Under the pieces are notes generated by a model. That model was not told the DNA's origin. It did no database searches and saw nothing but the letters and a program-made list of their open reading frames with translations. Below are positions 1-5,237 of a stretch of DNA of 5,237 nucleotides, in pieces. The first letter of the stretch is position 1. Each line of letters begins with the position of its first letter. Source of the stretch: Pseudomonadota bacterium (GTDB lineage Bacteria; Pseudomonadota; Alphaproteobacteria; Rhizobiales; Xanthobacteraceae); NCBI GenBank assembly GCA_023391175.1, contig JAEWBL010000015.1, positions 1 to 5,237 of the forward strand, in the 5' to 3' direction. The translations under genes were made by a program, and so were the position numbers.

Positions 1-32
1 AAGCCAAGCTGCCGGTCCCGCCGATCCGCTGA
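1..32 (+). CDS. Possible C-terminal end of an upstream gene (partial)
   Basis: Reading from base 3, an open frame encodes AKLPVPPIR and stops at the TGA at 30-32. It would be the last nine residues of a plus-strand gene that begins left of the window. The only support is the open frame, the GC-rich codons and the short 50-base distance to the next gene, which would fit the same operon. Nothing can be said about function. The bases between 33 and 70 are pyrimidine-rich and contain no convincing promoter or terminator. Confidence 0.3.
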   Translation, partial: AKLPVPPIR

Positions 33-70
33 GGCGGCCCCTCCCCCCTTTCCGATCTTCGCGAACCTTG

Positions 71-77
71 AAGGAGA
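71..77 (+). promoter_or_regulatory. Ribosome binding site that fixes the SDR start
   Basis: AAGGAGA lies six bases upstream of the GTG at 83-85. It overlaps the region just after the alternative TTG codon at 68, so it cannot serve that TTG. This makes GTG 83 the likely start of the SDR gene. There is no ATG in this frame until deep inside the cofactor-binding fold. Confidence 0.75.
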
Positions 78-82
78 CGCCG

Positions 83-910
83 GTGCGAACCGACGCAGTG
101 TCGCCGCGCGACCATTCCCCCGCTCCCCCCGCCGCCGCTGTCGGCCGGAGCACCACCTATCCCCGCTCGCTGGAGGGCAAGGTCGCCCTCGTGGTGGGCG
201 GCGCCGGCGCCATCGGTGCCGAGACCAGCCGCATGCTGAAGGCGGCGGGCGCGAAGGTGGTCATCAGCCATCTCGCCGCCGAGAAGGACACGGCCGCTGC
301 CGCCGCCCTCATTGCCGAACTGGGCGAGGGCCATGCCGCCTTCGTCGCCGACGTGGCGGATACCCCCTCCCTCGTCGCCCTGCGCGATGCCATCGCGGCG
401 CGCTATGGCCGGCTCGACATCCTGGTGAATGCCGCCGGCTTCACCAAGCCCGTGCCCCACGCCGATCTCGACGCCCTCACCGACGAGCTGATTGACCGCA
501 TGCTTCAGGTGAACTGGCGAGGCCAGTTCGCCACCATCCGCACCTTCGCGCCGCTGCTGAAGGCCTCCGGTGACGGGCTGGTGGTGAACATTTCCTCCAT
601 CGCCGCCTTCACTGCCGTGGGCTCCTCCATCGCCTATTGCGCCGCCAAGGCCGGCATTGACGTGATGACCAAGGCCCTCGGCCGCGCGCTGGCGCCGGAG
701 GTGCGGGTGCTCGCCGTCTCGCCCGGCGTGGTGGATACCGAGTTCGTGCCGGGGCGCGGCGCCGACTTCAACGACAAGGTCAGCGCCTCCACCCCGCTCA
801 AGCGCATCGGCAACGCACAGGACATCGCCGCCGCCATCACCGCCTGCGCCACCATGCTCGGCTTTTCGACCGGACACACCATCCAGGTCGATGGCGGCCG
901 CGCGCTCTGA
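83..910 (+). CDS. SDR-family NAD(P)-dependent oxidoreductase
   Basis: This encodes a classical short-chain dehydrogenase/reductase of 275 residues from the GTG start. Such enzymes are cytosolic and interconvert a hydroxyl and a carbonyl using NAD(P)(H). The first ~30 residues are a Pro/Ala-rich extension without a signal peptide. The Rossmann glycine motif is VGGAGAIG (38-45), a variant of TGxxxGIG with Val for Thr and Ala for the middle Gly. NAAG (116-119) replaces NNAG. The catalytic tetrad is complete: Asn144, Ser172, Tyr185 and Lys189 (YCAAK). SPGVVDTEF and the C-terminal IQVDGG are typical of the family. The second beta strand ends in VVISH, with neither the Asp typical of NAD enzymes nor a clear Arg pair for NADP, so the cofactor is uncertain. 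The BKACE gene starts 11 bases downstream, so oxidation of a beta-hydroxy acid to a beta-keto acid is a reasonable inference. A 3-oxoacyl-type reductase is the alternative. The family is certain; the substrate is unknown. Confidence 0.93.
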   Translation: MRTDAVSPRDHSPAPPAAAVGRSTTYPRSLEGKVALVVGGAGAIGAETSRMLKAAGAKVVISHLAAEKDTAAAAALIAELGEGHAAFVADVADTPSLVALRDAIAARYGRLDILVNAAGFTKPVPHADLDALTDELIDRMLQVNWRGQFATIRTFAPLLKASGDGLVVNISSIAAFTAVGSSIAYCAAKAGIDVMTKALGRALAPEVRVLAVSPGVVDTEFVPGRGADFNDKVSASTPLKRIGNAQDIAAAITACATMLGFSTGHTIQVDGGRAL

Positions 911-913
911 GGA
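909..913 (+). promoter_or_regulatory. Ribosome binding site of the BKACE gene
   Basis: GAGGA overlaps the SDR stop codon (TGA 908-910) and sits eight bases before the ATG at 922. The overlap with the upstream stop suggests translational coupling of the two genes. Confidence 0.6.
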
Positions 914-921
914 CAGCCATC

Positions 922-1842
922 ATGCGCGCGCCCCTGCCCCGGGTGTTCATCACCTGCGCCATCACCGGAAACCTCACGCGGCCGGACCAGACGCCCCATC
1001 TGCCGATCACGCCGGCCCAGATCGCCACCTCCGCGCTGGAGGCCGCCGAGGCCGGCGCGGCGGTGGTCCATATCCATGTGCGCGACCCCGCCACCGGCGC
1101 GCCCTCCATGGAGCTGGCGCTCTATGAGGAGACCATCCGCCTCATCCGCGCGCAGAATTCCGAGGTGATCCTCAACATCACCACCGGGCCGGGCGGGCGC
1201 TTCGTGCCCTCGCAGGACGATCCGAAGATCGCCGCACCGGGCACCACGCTGCTGCCGCCGGAAGAGCGCGTCGCCCACATCGCGGCGCTGAAGCCGGACA
1301 TCTGCACCCTCGACCTCAACACCATGTATTCGGGCAGCGCCGTCGTCATCAACACGCCGGCCAATGTGCGGCGGATGGCCAAGGTGATCGCCGATGCCGG
1401 GGTGAAGCCGGAGATCGAGCTGTTCGATTCCGGCGACATCGCCCTGCTGCATGATCTCCTCGCCGACGGCACGCTTTCCGGCCCCGTGCTCGCCTCCTTC
1501 GTCATGGGCGTGCGCTACGGCTTCCAGCCCTCGCCGGAAACCGTGCTCTACGCCCGCAACCTCCTGCCGGCGGGCACGGCCTTCACCGCCATCGGCATCG
1601 GCCGCGCGGCGTTCCCCATGGTGGCCATGTCCTATCTCTCCGGCGGCCATGTGCGGGTGGGGCTGGAGGACAGCGTCTATCTCGATCGCGGCGTGCTCGC
1701 CCCCTCCAATGCCGCGCTGGTCACCAAGGCGCGCGGCATCGTGGAGGCCCTGGGCGGCACCATCGCCACCCCCTCCGAGGCCCGCGCCCTGCTCGGCCTC
1801 GCCCCCGCCCGCCCGGAGCGCGCTCCGGCCGCCGCCGAATGA
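922..1842 (+). CDS. BKACE (DUF849) beta-keto acid cleavage enzyme
   Basis: This 306-residue protein has the usual length for the family, often annotated as 3-keto-5-aminohexanoate cleavage protein. BKACE enzymes are cytosolic Zn-dependent TIM barrels that react a beta-keto acid with acetyl-CoA to give acetoacetate and a new acyl-CoA. Visible hallmarks are ITCAITGN (10-17), PHLPITP (25-31), the zinc-binding HIHVRDP with His50 and His52, NITTGPGG (85-92), DICTLDLNTM (126-135), EIELFDSGD (164-172) and GGHVRVGLEDSVY (241-253). By comparison with the characterised Kce (recalled), Glu249 would be the third zinc ligand, and Arg245 and Asp250 would be catalytic. Kce has TGAE, whose Glu binds the substrate amino group; here the motif is TGNL, so the lysine-fermentation substrate is unlikely. 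The C-terminus is a short Ala/Pro-rich tail. The stop overlaps the next start (ATGA). The class is certain; the substrate is open. Dehydrocarnitine-like or simple keto acids are candidates. Confidence 0.93.
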   Translation: MRAPLPRVFITCAITGNLTRPDQTPHLPITPAQIATSALEAAEAGAAVVHIHVRDPATGAPSMELALYEETIRLIRAQNSEVILNITTGPGGRFVPSQDDPKIAAPGTTLLPPEERVAHIAALKPDICTLDLNTMYSGSAVVINTPANVRRMAKVIADAGVKPEIELFDSGDIALLHDLLADGTLSGPVLASFVMGVRYGFQPSPETVLYARNLLPAGTAFTAIGIGRAAFPMVAMSYLSGGHVRVGLEDSVYLDRGVLAPSNAALVTKARGIVEALGGTIATPSEARALLGLAPARPERAPAAAE

Positions 1843-2894
1843 CGGATCATCCCATGACCTTGCCTGCCATGACCCTCCTTGCCGAACGTCCGCAGATCGC
1901 CCCCATCGTCCGCCGGGGCCTGCGGCTGAATGTGAAGGCCGACAGCTACGCCGCCATCGACCTCGTGCTGGAGGAGGCGCCGCTGCGCGCGCTCCGCCCC
2001 GACGAAGTGGTGGTGAAGATCGCCGCCGCCGCGGTGAACCCCTCCGACGCCAAGGCGGCCACCGGGCTCATGCCCTATGCCGTCTTCCCCCGCACCCCCG
2101 GCCGTGACTATGCCGGCACGGTGGTGGCCGGCCCCGAGGCGCTGCTGGGACGCAACGTTTTCGGCTCCTCCGGCGATCTCGGCATCCGGCAGGATGGCGC
2201 GCAGGCGAGCCACATGATCGTCGAGGCCGACGCCGTGGTGGAGGTGCCGACTGGCGTTTCCCTGCGCGAGGCGGCCGGCATCGGCGTGCCCTTCGTCACC
2301 GCCTGGGAAGGCCTGTCCCGCGCCGGCCTGCCGCAGCCGGGCGAGACGGTGCTGGTGCTCGGCCTCAACGGCAAGGTCGGGCAGGCGGTGGCGCAGATCG
2401 CCGCCTGGCGCGGCGCCCGCGTGATCGGCGTGGTGCGGCGGGACGAGCCCTTCATCGGGGACGCCCTCGTGCCGCCGATCGTGCTCAACGCCAGCGTGGA
2501 GGACGTGCCCGCCAGCGTGCGCGCCCTCACCGAGGGCAAGGGCGCCGACATCGTGTTCAACACGGTGGGTGACCCCTTCTACGACATCGGCCAGAAGGCG
2601 ATGGCGGTGGGCGCCCGCGCGGTGTTCATCGCCGCCATCGAACGCTTCGTCACCTTCGACATCCTCGCCTTCTACAAGGGCCGCCACACCTATGTGGGCA
2701 TCGACACCATCGCGCTGAATTCGGTGGAGACCGGCCGCATCCTCGCGGCGCTGGCGCCGGGCTTTGCGGCAGGCGCGCTCAAGCCTTTCCCCATCCACGA
2801 CCGCGCGCTCTTCCCCCTCACGGAGGCCCGCGCCGCCTATGCGGCTGTGATGGGCTCCACGCAGGATCGCATCCTGCTGTTGCCGGAGGCCTGA
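1839..2894 (+). CDS. Zinc-free MDR (quinone oxidoreductase-like) dehydrogenase
   Basis: This 351-residue protein belongs to the medium-chain dehydrogenase/reductase superfamily, quinone oxidoreductase/enoyl reductase branch; members use NAD(P)H. The GroES-like domain carries AAAAVNPSDAK (62-72) and RTPGRDYAG, which matches the family pattern of VNPSD then PGxDxAG. The nucleotide-binding turn is GLNGKVGQ (175-182), where relatives have GAxGGVG, followed by a VIGVVRR strand. The ending QDRILLLP replaces the usual GKIVL. There is no GHE motif and no cysteine cluster, so neither catalytic nor structural zinc is expected. About 27 residues precede the conserved part. The start overlaps the BKACE stop by four bases (ATGA), a coupling arrangement without a good ribosome binding site. 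An in-frame ATG at 1854 is an alternative with only a weak GGA upstream. In this operon it may reduce an enoyl or carbonyl intermediate, but no specific reaction can be assigned. Confidence 0.9.
   Translation: MTDHPMTLPAMTLLAERPQIAPIVRRGLRLNVKADSYAAIDLVLEEAPLRALRPDEVVVKIAAAAVNPSDAKAATGLMPYAVFPRTPGRDYAGTVVAGPEALLGRNVFGSSGDLGIRQDGAQASHMIVEADAVVEVPTGVSLREAAGIGVPFVTAWEGLSRAGLPQPGETVLVLGLNGKVGQAVAQIAAWRGARVIGVVRRDEPFIGDALVPPIVLNASVEDVPASVRALTEGKGADIVFNTVGDPFYDIGQKAMAVGARAVFIAAIERFVTFDILAFYKGRHTYVGIDTIALNSVETGRILAALAPGFAAGALKPFPIHDRALFPLTEARAAYAAVMGSTQDRILLLPEA
2885..2889 (+). promoter_or_regulatory. Ribosome binding site of the cupin gene
   Basis: GGAGG lies inside the last codons of the MDR gene, eight bases before the ATG at 2898. 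It supports this start and a tightly packed operon. Confidence 0.65.
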
Positions 2895-2897
2895 CCC

Positions 2898-3275
2898 ATG
2901 CACGTCGTGCGCATCGACGCCGCGCCCGCCTATGAGGCCCCCGGCCACCATCTGTTGGAGATGCGGCGCCTGCAGGGGCGGGAGGCCGGGCCGGCGGACA
3001 CCGTGTGGCTCGGTCTCTCCACCCTCGCGCCGGGCGGCGGCACCACCCTCGACGCCTCGAACGTGGAGAAGATCTACCTGGTGCTGGAGGGCGAACTCCT
3101 CCTCTCCAACGGGCTGGAGGAGGTGCGGCTCGCCCGCCTCGACTCCTGCCGCATCGCCCCCGGCGAGGGCCGCCAGCTGCGCAACGACAGCGCCGCGCCC
3201 GCCGTGGTGCTGCTGGTGATGCCGCTCGCCCCCGCCCCCGCGTCTTTGGCCCCGGCCGCCGCCGGAGCGCCCTGA
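2898..3275 (+). CDS. Small single-domain cupin, metal ligands replaced
   Basis: This 125-residue protein is probably cytosolic and lacks a signal peptide. The cupin pattern is recognisable as [11 protein letters not shown] followed by [14 protein letters not shown] (56-69) and then [12 protein letters not shown] (85-96), the two cupin motifs separated by a short loop. The positions that normally bind metal (HxH, Glu, His) appear to be Asp52, Ser54, Lys58 and Arg92, so it probably does not hold a catalytic metal. The last ~17 residues are Ala/Pro-rich and likely disordered. The ATG lies three bases after the MDR stop, so it belongs to the same operon. Stand-alone cupins of this kind often sit in catabolic operons as small-molecule binders, isomerase-like enzymes or sensors; which role applies here cannot be told. 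The cupin call is fairly secure, the function unknown. Confidence 0.82.
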   Translation: MHVVRIDAAPAYEAPGHHLLEMRRLQGREAGPADTVWLGLSTLAPGGGTTLDASNVEKIYLVLEGELLLSNGLEEVRLARLDSCRIAPGEGRQLRNDSAAPAVVLLVMPLAPAPASLAPAAAGAP

Positions 3276-3333
3276 ACCCAACCGCCCCAACCCAAGACCA
3301 ACACGAGGGCGGCGCAGCCCCGCACGCCCCACC

Positions 3334-3340
3334 GGAGGAA
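3334..3340 (+). promoter_or_regulatory. Ribosome binding site of dctA
   Basis: GGAGGAA, six bases before the ATG at 3347, is the strongest Shine-Dalgarno match in the window. It fixes the dctA start at 3347, although the frame is open further upstream into the cupin gene. The rest of the 71-base gap (3276-3346) is C-rich, with no clear promoter and no terminator. Confidence 0.75.
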
Positions 3341-3346
3341 GCCCCC

Positions 3347-4702
3347 ATGGCCCACACAGCCCACGCCGTCCGCCGACGCAAACCCTGGTATCAGGTGCTC
3401 TACATCCAGGTGCTCATCGGCATCGCCCTCGCCATCGTCGTCGGCTATCTGTGGCCGGCGGTGGCGGTGGACATGAAGCCGCTCGGCGATGTCTTCATCA
3501 AGCTCATCAAGATGATCGTCGCCCTCGTCATCTTCTGCACGGTGGTCACCGGCATCGCCGGCATGAGCGACCTGAAGAAGGTGGGCCGCGTGGGTGGCAA
3601 GGCGCTGCTTTACTTCGAGGTGATGTCCACCATCGCCCTCGCCATCGGCGTCATCGTCGCCAACGTGGTGCGGCCCGGCGCGGGCTTCAACGCCAATCCC
3701 GCCACCCTCGACAGCGCGGCGGTGAAGGCCTACGCCGGCAAGGCGGCGGACCAGTCCATCTCCGACTTCCTCATCAACATCGTGCCCAACACGGTGGTGG
3801 ATGCCTTCGCCCGGGGCGACATCCTGCCGGTGGTGCTCATCTCGGTTCTGTTCGGCTACGTGCTCTCGCATCTCGGCGATCGCGGCAAGCCGGTGCGCGA
3901 CACCATCGAGGCGGGCGCGCACCTGGTGTTCGGGGCACTGAACGTCATCATGCGCCTCGCCCCCATCGGCGCGTTCGGCGCCATGGCCTTCACCATCGGC
4001 AAATACGGCGTCGCCTCGCTCGGCCCGCTGATGATGCTGATCGGCACCTTCTACCTCACCGGCGCGATCTTCGTCGTGGGCGTGCTCGGCGCGGTGTGCT
4101 GGTGGGCGGGCTTCAGCGTGCTGAAGTTCCTCGCCTACATCAAGGAGGAGATCCTCATCGTGCTCGGCACCTCCTCCTCGGACTCGGCGCTGCCGAGCCT
4201 GATGGAGAAGCTGGAGCGCGCCGGCGTGCCCAAGCCCGTGGTTGGCCTGGTGGTGCCCACCGGCTACGTGTTCAACACGGACGGCACGTCCATCTACATG
4301 ACGCTCGCCGCCCTGTTCGTGGCGCAGGCCACCAACACCGACCTCTCCTTCACCCAGCAGATGGCCATCTTCGCGGTGGCGATGCTCACCTCCAAGGGCG
4401 CATCGGGGGTGACGGGCGCGTCCTTCATCGCCCTCGTGGGCACGCTCTCGGTGGTGCCGACCATCCCGGTGGCGGGCATGGCGCTGATCCTCGGCATCGA
4501 CCGCTTCATGAGCGAGGCGCGGGCGGTCATCAACATGATCGGCAATGGCGTCGCCGCGGTGGTGGTGGCGCGCTGGGAGGGCGAGCTGGACCACGCCCGC
4601 TTCACCGCCGCGTTGGCCGGCGAGCCGAGCCCGCCCGTCGTCCTGCCCGACCCCGCGGAGGCGCTGGCCGTCCCCGTGCTCCGGAACGAGCAGCAGGCCT
4701 GA
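3347..4702 (+). CDS. dctA: C4-dicarboxylate:cation symporter DctA
   Basis: This 451-residue inner-membrane transporter belongs to the dicarboxylate/amino acid:cation symporter (DAACS) family, close to the usual DctA length. DctA proteins import succinate, fumarate or malate with cations. A short basic N-terminus (RRRK) precedes the first membrane helix, and several hydrophobic helices follow. The signature elements are all present: the serine-rich hairpin [12 protein letters not shown] from Gly274, the TM7 motif [14 protein letters not shown] (Asn310-Thr314), the second hairpin [12 protein letters not shown] and the TM8 stretch [19 protein letters not shown] (Asp385, Arg392, Asn396). Compared with the amino acid transporter GltPh, the residue that binds the substrate amino group (Asp394 there) is Ser389 here, while the carboxylate-binding Arg is kept. 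This fits a dicarboxylate rather than an amino acid. The start is set by GGAGGAA. Its position after the catabolic genes suggests it supplies their substrate, though it could serve general C4-acid uptake. Confidence 0.93.
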   Translation: MAHTAHAVRRRKPWYQVLYIQVLIGIALAIVVGYLWPAVAVDMKPLGDVFIKLIKMIVALVIFCTVVTGIAGMSDLKKVGRVGGKALLYFEVMSTIALAIGVIVANVVRPGAGFNANPATLDSAAVKAYAGKAADQSISDFLINIVPNTVVDAFARGDILPVVLISVLFGYVLSHLGDRGKPVRDTIEAGAHLVFGALNVIMRLAPIGAFGAMAFTIGKYGVASLGPLMMLIGTFYLTGAIFVVGVLGAVCWWAGFSVLKFLAYIKEEILIVLGTSSSDSALPSLMEKLERAGVPKPVVGLVVPTGYVFNTDGTSIYMTLAALFVAQATNTDLSFTQQMAIFAVAMLTSKGASGVTGASFIALVGTLSVVPTIPVAGMALILGIDRFMSEARAVINMIGNGVAAVVVARWEGELDHARFTAALAGEPSPPVVLPDPAEALAVPVLRNEQQA

Positions 4703-4712
4703 GGAGCTGTCG

Positions 4713-4749
4713 AAAGAAAACGCCGGCGCTGAGCGATCAGCGCCGGCGT
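4713..4749 (-). terminator. Rho-independent terminator between convergent genes
   Basis: A perfect 13-bp inverted repeat (arms 4720-4732 and 4737-4749, core CGCCGGCGCTGA) encloses a four-base loop, GCGA on the plus strand. Bases 4713-4720 are AAAGAAAA, which gives TTTTCTTT after the stem on the minus strand. It is therefore a canonical terminator for the minus-strand gene that stops 22 bases earlier. On the plus strand the stem starts 17 bases after the dctA stop but is followed by CGGCATT with no T run, so it would be at best a weak terminator or a 3'-end stabilising hairpin for the operon transcript. Confidence 0.88.
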
Positions 4750-4771
4750 CGGCATTCGGGAGGACGGCGCG

Positions 4772-5237
4772 TCAGCTGCCGTTGCGGGTGCGCAGCTGCG
4801 GCACGAACAGATCGCCCCAGTTCGCCGGCTTCACCTTGATGGAGCCCGCGAGGTGCATGAAATCGGCGATCTTCATGATGCCCTCGGGCGTGGTGGAGAA
4901 CCAGGTGTCCTTGTCCTCCAGCATCTCCAGCACCTCCTCCTTGGTGGTCTTCACCTTGGAGGTGCGCACATAGATCTCGGCGGCGGCCGCCTTGTCCTTG
5001 GCGATGAACGCGTCCGCCTCGTCGAGCGCGTCGAGGAAGGCCTGCACCACCTTCGGGTTGGCATCGACGAAGCGCTTGGGCGCGAACGTCACGTCCATGG
5101 TCAGGCGGCCGAGGATGTCCACCGAGTTCGCCACCCGGCGCACGTTGGGGTTCTTCACCTCCAGATAGGAGAAGGGCGGCGAGGTGAAGTGCGCGGTGAT
5201 CTCGGTCCGGCCGGCGGTGAGGGCGGCGAGCGCCTCG
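4772..5237 (-). CDS. ABC transporter substrate-binding protein, NitT/TauT type (5' partial)
   Basis: The frame is open from the right edge of the window to the TGA at 4772-4774, giving 154 visible residues; the N-terminus and any signal peptide lie beyond base 5237. The visible part starts EALAALTAGRTEITAHFTSP and includes PPFSYLEV, typical of periplasmic proteins of the nitrate/sulfonate/taurine/thiamine-precursor (SsuA/THI5-like) ABC family, where an 'L..G..di..hf.spPf' stretch forms part of the ligand cleft. Downstream are FAPKRFVDANPKVVQAFLDA, a helix-rich region with KTTKEEVLEML, and a C-terminus ending LFVPQLRTRNGS. The GTG at 5156-5158 is an internal valine codon, not the start. The gene converges on dctA and is a separate transcription unit with its own terminator. 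The ligand cannot be predicted; permease and ATPase genes would be expected nearby outside the window. Confidence 0.85.
   Translation of the reverse strand, partial: EALAALTAGRTEITAHFTSPPFSYLEVKNPNVRRVANSVDILGRLTMDVTFAPKRFVDANPKVVQAFLDALDEADAFIAKDKAAAAEIYVRTSKVKTTKEEVLEMLEDKDTWFSTTPEGIMKIADFMHLAGSIKVKPANWGDLFVPQLRTRNGS

Noticed and set aside
26..37. Short inverted repeat CCGC-TGAG-GCGG near the left end
   Set aside because: Only four base pairs and followed by a C-rich stretch without a T run; not a credible terminator.
634..1650. Minus-strand open frame of 338 codons
   Set aside because: It is a shadow of the SDR and BKACE genes, both of which have clear motifs on the plus strand.
1854..1856. 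In-frame ATG as alternative MDR start
   Set aside because: Possible, but the ATG at 1839 overlapping the BKACE stop gives the usual coupling arrangement and neither has a strong ribosome binding site; kept only as an alternative.
1677..3332. Minus-strand open frame of 551 codons
   Set aside because: It is antisense to the BKACE end, MDR and cupin genes. Its product is low-complexity (rich in Gly, Arg, His, Ala) with no family motif, as expected opposite GC-rich genes.
3005..3346. Upstream extension of the dctA frame into the cupin gene
   Set aside because: The extension encodes low-complexity Arg/Pro-rich sequence, and GGAGGAA places the start at ATG 3347.
3276..3346. Possible sigma-54 promoter before dctA, as known for some rhizobial dctA genes
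   Set aside because: I looked for the TGGCAC-N5-TTGC pattern here and in the end of the cupin gene and found no convincing match.
3074..4594. Minus-strand open frame of 506 codons, very rich in His, Asp and Glu
   Set aside because: It is antisense to dctA. The odd composition is the reverse complement of biased codons for a membrane protein; no start signal or recognisable domain.
3451..4839. Plus-strand frame of 462 codons overlapping dctA
   Set aside because: It is an out-of-frame reading of dctA with Arg/Gly/His-rich product and it runs through the terminator hairpin.

Overview
The window is GC-rich throughout (roughly 70% by eye), with third positions strongly biased to G or C and long spurious antisense frames. 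That composition, together with the gene content (DUF849/BKACE enzyme, DctA, a NitT/TauT-type solute-binding protein), suggests an alphaproteobacterium, most likely Hyphomicrobiales. A Xanthobacter/Azorhizobium-like genome is a reasonable guess, but the sequence alone does not prove it. I see no mobile elements, RNA genes, CRISPR arrays or phage genes.

Layout: bases 1-32 may hold the last codons of an upstream plus-strand gene. From 83 to 4702 five plus-strand genes follow each other: an SDR-family oxidoreductase (83-910), a BKACE/DUF849 beta-keto acid cleavage enzyme (922-1842), a zinc-free MDR/quinone-oxidoreductase-type dehydrogenase (1839-2894), a small cupin without the usual metal ligands (2898-3275) and a DctA-type C4-dicarboxylate symporter (3347-4702). 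The first four are packed with gaps of 11, -4 and 3 bases, so they almost certainly form one operon. dctA follows after 71 bases with its own strong ribosome binding site and may be co-transcribed. A perfect 13-bp hairpin (4720-4749) lies between dctA and a convergent minus-strand gene. Its T-tract lies on the minus-strand side, so it is mainly the terminator of that gene. The minus-strand gene (4772 to beyond the right edge) encodes the C-terminal part of an ABC transporter substrate-binding protein.

How the genes may work together (inference): DctA imports an organic acid. The SDR could oxidise a beta-hydroxy acid to a beta-keto acid. The BKACE would then condense the keto acid with acetyl-CoA and split it into acetoacetate plus a new acyl-CoA. 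The MDR enzyme and the cupin would act on a side or downstream intermediate. This parallels known carnitine catabolism, where a dehydrogenase feeds a BKACE. The actual substrate cannot be read from the sequence. The window looks like an ordinary but incompletely characterised catabolic operon; I found no sign of a radically new type of system.
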